Shown in pieces: positions 7,413 to 10,704 of a stretch of 10,704 bases of DNA. The notes below the pieces were generated by a model, which worked only from the letters and a program-made list of their open reading frames with translations, was not told the DNA's origin and searched no databases. The stretch is from Desulfobulbaceae bacterium (GTDB taxonomy: Bacteria > Desulfobacterota > Desulfobulbia > Desulfobulbales > SURF-16), in assembly GCA_023230525.1 (NCBI GenBank), contig JALNXE010000130.1, forward strand, positions 1 to 10,704, read 5' to 3'. Both the position numbers and the translations under genes were made by a program. Position 1 is the first letter of the stretch. Every line of letters begins with the position of its first letter.

Positions 7413-7439
7413 CCGGCGGCCTCATCCCCAGCCGTTACG

Positions 7440-10400
7440 TTACAGCTCATGGATGCGGATGTGCGCCTTTCCCGCCAGTTCCCGGGCCTCTTCCACCACC
7501 TGCCGGTGGTGGGTAAAGAGAATCACCTGGGTTTTTTCCGCCAGGCCGGCCAACACCCTGATGGTGGCCTTCACCCGCTCGTCATCAAAGTTGATGAGGA
7601 TGTCATCAACGATAAAGGGCATGGTTTCCCCGCTCTGCAGGCGCCATTCCAGGGTGGCCAGCCGCAGGGCGAGATAGAGCTGATCACGGGTGCCGGAACT
7701 CATCCCCTGCACATACACCCCCCGGGCCTCATCAGGACGCAGGCCGGCCAGCACCGGCTGACCGTTATCAGCGATATCGGTGCGCAGGCCGGTAAAGGAG
7801 CCCAGGGTCAATTCCCTGAAATAGCCGGCGGCAAGCTTGAGGATCGGATCCTGATGCTCCTCCCGGTATCGCTCGATTTCCTGCCGGAGCACCCCTGCCG
7901 CAAGCCTTAACCGCACATAGCGCTCGGCCAGCCGCCGCATCCTGGCCAGCACCTGCTCGGCTTGCTCCGCCGCCTCGGCGGCACGGGAGCTGCCGTCCAT
8001 TTTCGCCAGTTCATTTTTTTCCCGGCCGATGACCTCAAAGAGCTCATCTACCTGAGGACTCAGCTCTTCGCTGATCTCTCTTGCCAGGACATCGATCTGT
8101 CCCTGCAGGTCTGCGGACTGGAGCCCCAGGGTCTCCCGGCTGATTTCCTCCAGAGACAGGCCCTCGGCAATTTCAGCCAGGGCAGCCTCGGCGTCCACCA
8201 GCATATCCTTGATTTTGCGCCACTCGGCGGACCGGTCAATGGCCCGGTCCAGTTCCTCGCTGTCGGCACACCCGGCCAGCCGCAGAAGCTGATCCAGCTG
8301 GCCATGCAGGCTTATCCGGGTTTCCTCGCCATGGCGGATCTCTTCCGCCAGATTTTCCAGATCCTCGGCATATTTGGCCAGCAGGGCCTTATCCTCGTTT
8401 GCCTTGCCCAGCATGGCCTGCAGCCTAGTCACCGCCTGTTCCAGCGGGGCCTGGGCCAGCTCCGGGGCGACCCGCTGCAGGAGATTTCTCACCTCCTGCT
8501 CATATTGCCCGGCATCCCGGTCAATACCGTCAATGCGTTTGCGGTATCCTTCGGCGTCCTTGAGCTTGGCAAGACAGTTCTGCAGATCATCCAGCACGGC
8601 ATTAACATCAGCCGGTTCCACCCTGCCGCCGGCAGCCGCCAGGCCCTGCAGGGCATCCAGCCATTTGCCCTGCCACTCGGCCAAGGCCTTATGGGCCGCC
8701 GCCAGGTCAATGCCGCTTTTTTCCAGGACTTCCGTCACCTCCTGTTTCTTTTCGCCAAGCTTTTCCCGCCTGGCCTGATTGGTCCCATGCCGCGCCAGCA
8801 GCGTCTCACTGAAAAGGATGACCGGCTCCAATTCATCCGGGGTGAAATCCTTGCCCTCGCCCAATCGCTGCAGCTCCATGATCAGGCCCTGTTGCAAGGC
8901 CCGCCGCAACTCTTTCTTTTCGTCAAGCTCCTGCTGTTTTTTGCCGATCTCCTTTACCCTGGAACGCAGGGACGTGAATTCATTGAGCCAGGAGGCCATT
9001 TCCCCAGGCGAAAGGGGATCAATGCCGCTCTGCCGCCATACCTCCTGCCAGGCAACGGCAAAGGCCCGCCCCTGCCCGGCAAGTTCCTCCTGGCGGCGGC
9101 CAAGCTCCTGTCTTGCCGCCGCCAGACTTTCCAGGCGGGCGCGGCTGGCGGCAAAAGCGGCCGCCCGGTCCGCCTCCCGGCGCAGGCGGTCGGCAAGGGT
9201 ATCGGCGTCAGACACGTTTTTCTCATACGCAGCGGGCAAAGAGAGCAGCGGGTCATACTCCCGGCTCTCCAGCGCCACGTCTTCTCCAGCCAGCCACTGC
9301 CGGCGCAGCAGGGTCCAGCCCTGGTCCCGCTTGCCGCGCACCTGGGAGAGTTCCTCTTCGGTGGGGACCTCGCCGCCGTATTCAATCTTTTTTTTCTCGG
9401 CAACCGCCTGGTGCAGTTCCCGGTCAGTCTCCCGGTTCTCCTTGGCCAGTTGCCGCCTGCTCTCCTCCAGCTCCTGATAAAGGCCGGCAAATTCCTTGAC
9501 CGTTTCCGGCAGGGGCAGCAGCAGCTCAACCACCCGGGGCAGCTCACCCGTCCAGCGGCCCAGCCGCTTGAGATCAGCCGCGCACTCCTTTGTATCACCT
9601 GCTATCTCGCGGATTTTTGCCTTGATCTCCGCATCGATGGCGCCTGCTTTTCTAGCCAGCTGCACCGTTTGGGCCAGGGCGCCGGCATCCCGGGCCTCGG
9701 GTAACTGAGCCAGGTCTCTGGCAACGGCGTCGAGCTGCCGTTCGGCCTCTGCGGCCTGTTTTTTTGCCTGGCGAACCTGCAGCTCCAGGGTGTGGTGGCT
9801 GTTGATCAGCTCCTGAATGGTATTTTTTCTGAGCAGCACCGGCCGCAGCAGCTCAACCTCGGCCAGGGGCAGATCAGGCCGGATGCGCTTCAGCAGCTCC
9901 GCCGCCTCCATGCGGTCGCTGGTCCGCATTCCTGCAAGTCTTGACCGGTCCCGCGTCCCTTTGCGGTATTCCCCCAGCCGCTGATGCAGATCAGCAATCG
10001 CCCCGGCATGCTCCACCAGCAGCTGATTAAACCCGAGCCCCTCCTTCTTCCTGCCGAGCAGCTCCAGACTGCCGCGGGACTTCTGCAGCTGCAGCTCCGT
10101 TGCCCGCTGCAGCTGCTCCACCTCCCGCTTCTTGTGGGCAAGATCCAGGGGCAACACCTTGACCTCGCCCAGTTCCTGCAGCTGCTGCACATGCGCTGCC
10201 CGCCTGGCGAGAAAGGGAATGGCCCGTTTCAACCGCTCCAGGTGATGCACCTGCTGCTGTTTTGCCGCGCGCTCATGCTGCAGGCGTTGCCGTTCCTGCT
10301 GGGCTTTAACGAGTTCATCCCGGTGTTGCTGCCATTGCCGGCTGGAAAGACTGGCCTGGTTGATTGTCCGCTGCAGTTCCTTGTACTCGGCGATGGCCTT

Positions 10401-10704
10401 ATTGATCTGCGGCGTTGAGCCCCGCGCCTTAAACAGCTGTTCCGCCTCCGCTTCCAGGGAACCGAGGATAAAACGCAGGGAGGAAATACCGGAGCCCGCG
10501 GCAAAAAGGGCCTGCCCCACCTCCCCCTTCTGGGCCAGGGTATCCTCCCCGCCCTGCACCAGCACGCCATGATCAATGCCATACAGGGACTCAAACAGCC
10601 CCTGGTCAATACCGGGCAGAAAAGCGGACAGCGCCTGATCATCCAGAGGGTTGCCCGCCGCATCAAGAATATCCGCCTTTCTTCTCTTGCGGCGCTGAAA
10701 GCAG
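7440..10704 (-). CDS. YhaN/SbcC-like SMC-type ATPase, N-terminus beyond the window
   Basis: The reading frame stays open to the right edge (first full codon 10703-10701), so this is the C-terminal 1087 residues of a larger protein; the Walker A lobe lies outside. The first visible residues, including FLPGIDQGLFESLYGIDHG, LVQGGEDTLAQKGEVGQALF and AAGSGI, match the end of the N-terminal ATPase lobe of YhaN-type proteins (COG4717, AAA_27). About 900 residues of charged, Glu/Gln/Leu-rich coiled coil follow. The C-terminal lobe has the ABC signature MSSGTRDQLYLALRLA (from residue 1001), Walker B MPFIVDDILINFDDER and the H-loop ILFTHHRQV. Only three well-separated cysteines lie in the coil and no CxxC zinc hook, unlike Rad50/SbcC. 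YhaN relatives usually pair with an SbcD-like nuclease (YhaO), which could lie to the right. The role is probably DNA-end metabolism or repair in the cytoplasm. It converges on the cyclase gene with a 27-bp gap and no evident terminator. Confidence 0.93.
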   Translation of the reverse strand, partial: CFQRRKRRKADILDAAGNPLDDQALSAFLPGIDQGLFESLYGIDHGVLVQGGEDTLAQKGEVGQALFAAGSGISSLRFILGSLEAEAEQLFKARGSTPQINKAIAEYKELQRTINQASLSSRQWQQHRDELVKAQQERQRLQHERAAKQQQVHHLERLKRAIPFLARRAAHVQQLQELGEVKVLPLDLAHKKREVEQLQRATELQLQKSRGSLELLGRKKEGLGFNQLLVEHAGAIADLHQRLGEYRKGTRDRSRLAGMRTSDRMEAAELLKRIRPDLPLAEVELLRPVLLRKNTIQELINSHHTLELQVRQAKKQAAEAERQLDAVARDLAQLPEARDAGALAQTVQLARKAGAIDAEIKAKIREIAGDTKECAADLKRLGRWTGELPRVVELLLPLPETVKEFAGLYQELEESRRQLAKENRETDRELHQAVAEKKKIEYGGEVPTEEELSQVRGKRDQGWTLLRRQWLAGEDVALESREYDPLLSLPAAYEKNVSDADTLADRLRREADRAAAFAASRARLESLAAARQELGRRQEELAGQGRAFAVAWQEVWRQSGIDPLSPGEMASWLNEFTSLRSRVKEIGKKQQELDEKKELRRALQQGLIMELQRLGEGKDFTPDELEPVILFSETLLARHGTNQARREKLGEKKQEVTEVLEKSGIDLAAAHKALAEWQGKWLDALQGLAAAGGRVEPADVNAVLDDLQNCLAKLKDAEGYRKRIDGIDRDAGQYEQEVRNLLQRVAPELAQAPLEQAVTRLQAMLGKANEDKALLAKYAEDLENLAEEIRHGEETRISLHGQLDQLLRLAGCADSEELDRAIDRSAEWRKIKDMLVDAEAALAEIAEGLSLEEISRETLGLQSADLQGQIDVLAREISEELSPQVDELFEVIGREKNELAKMDGSSRAAEAAEQAEQVLARMRRLAERYVRLRLAAGVLRQEIERYREEHQDPILKLAAGYFRELTLGSFTGLRTDIADNGQPVLAGLRPDEARGVYVQGMSSGTRDQLYLALRLATLEWRLQSGETMPFIVDDILINFDDERVKATIRVLAGLAEKTQVILFTHHRQVVEEARELAGKAHIRIHEL

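Noticed and set aside
7962..9704. 580-codon plus-strand frame opposite the ATPase coiled coil
   Set aside because: Long antisense frames are expected opposite GC-rich coiled-coil genes; the product has no recognisable fold and no ribosome site evidence.
10566..10704. Apparent start of the ATPase at the GTG near 10565, and a suspected frameshift near 10615
   Set aside because: The frame stays open to the edge and the upstream residues (including FLPGIDQGLFESLYGIDHG) match the family, so the gene is simply cut by the window. The T-run at the suspected shift has four bases, which keeps the frame.

Overview
The window reads as a GC-rich bacterial chromosome fragment. It holds three large protein genes, one well-supported intergenic hairpin repeat and a long divergent promoter region. 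Gene content fits an environmental Gram-negative, most likely a delta-proteobacterium/Desulfobacterota: a very large multi-sensor hybrid kinase, a membrane diguanylate cyclase, a cysteine-bearing PAS subtype of the CH...C...GxCP type, and a YhaN-type ATPase. That placement rests on memory of such families and was not searched. No tRNA, rRNA, CRISPR array, transposase or phage gene is visible.

Layout: 1-293 is non-coding and carries a 32-bp imperfect inverted repeat. 294-4802 (minus strand) encodes a 1502-residue hybrid histidine kinase with two extracytoplasmic sensor modules, two PAS domains, HisKA/HATPase, two receivers and an HPt, so a full phosphorelay in one chain. 4803-5438 is the divergent control region. 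It holds one candidate promoter for each direction, three inverted repeats, and what looks like a decayed remnant of a periplasmic solute-binding protein gene just before the next gene. 5439-7412 (plus strand) encodes a membrane dCache-HAMP-PAS-GGDEF diguanylate cyclase with intact active and inhibitory sites. After only 27 bp, 7440-10704 (minus strand, convergent) encodes the C-terminal 1087 residues of a YhaN/SbcC-like SMC-type ATPase whose N-terminus with the Walker A motif lies beyond the right edge.

How they may work together: the kinase and the cyclase share one upstream region and are both membrane sensors of external signals, so they may form a co-regulated signalling pair. The kinase would feed a phosphorelay (no DNA-binding output domain is present) and the cyclase would make c-di-GMP. 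The remnant suggests the cyclase once had, or its relatives still have, a periplasmic binding-protein partner. The YhaN-like gene belongs to a separate DNA-metabolism unit extending to the right. I saw no convincing undescribed system. The most interesting features are the solute-binding remnant, the clustered palindromes and the hairpin repeat.
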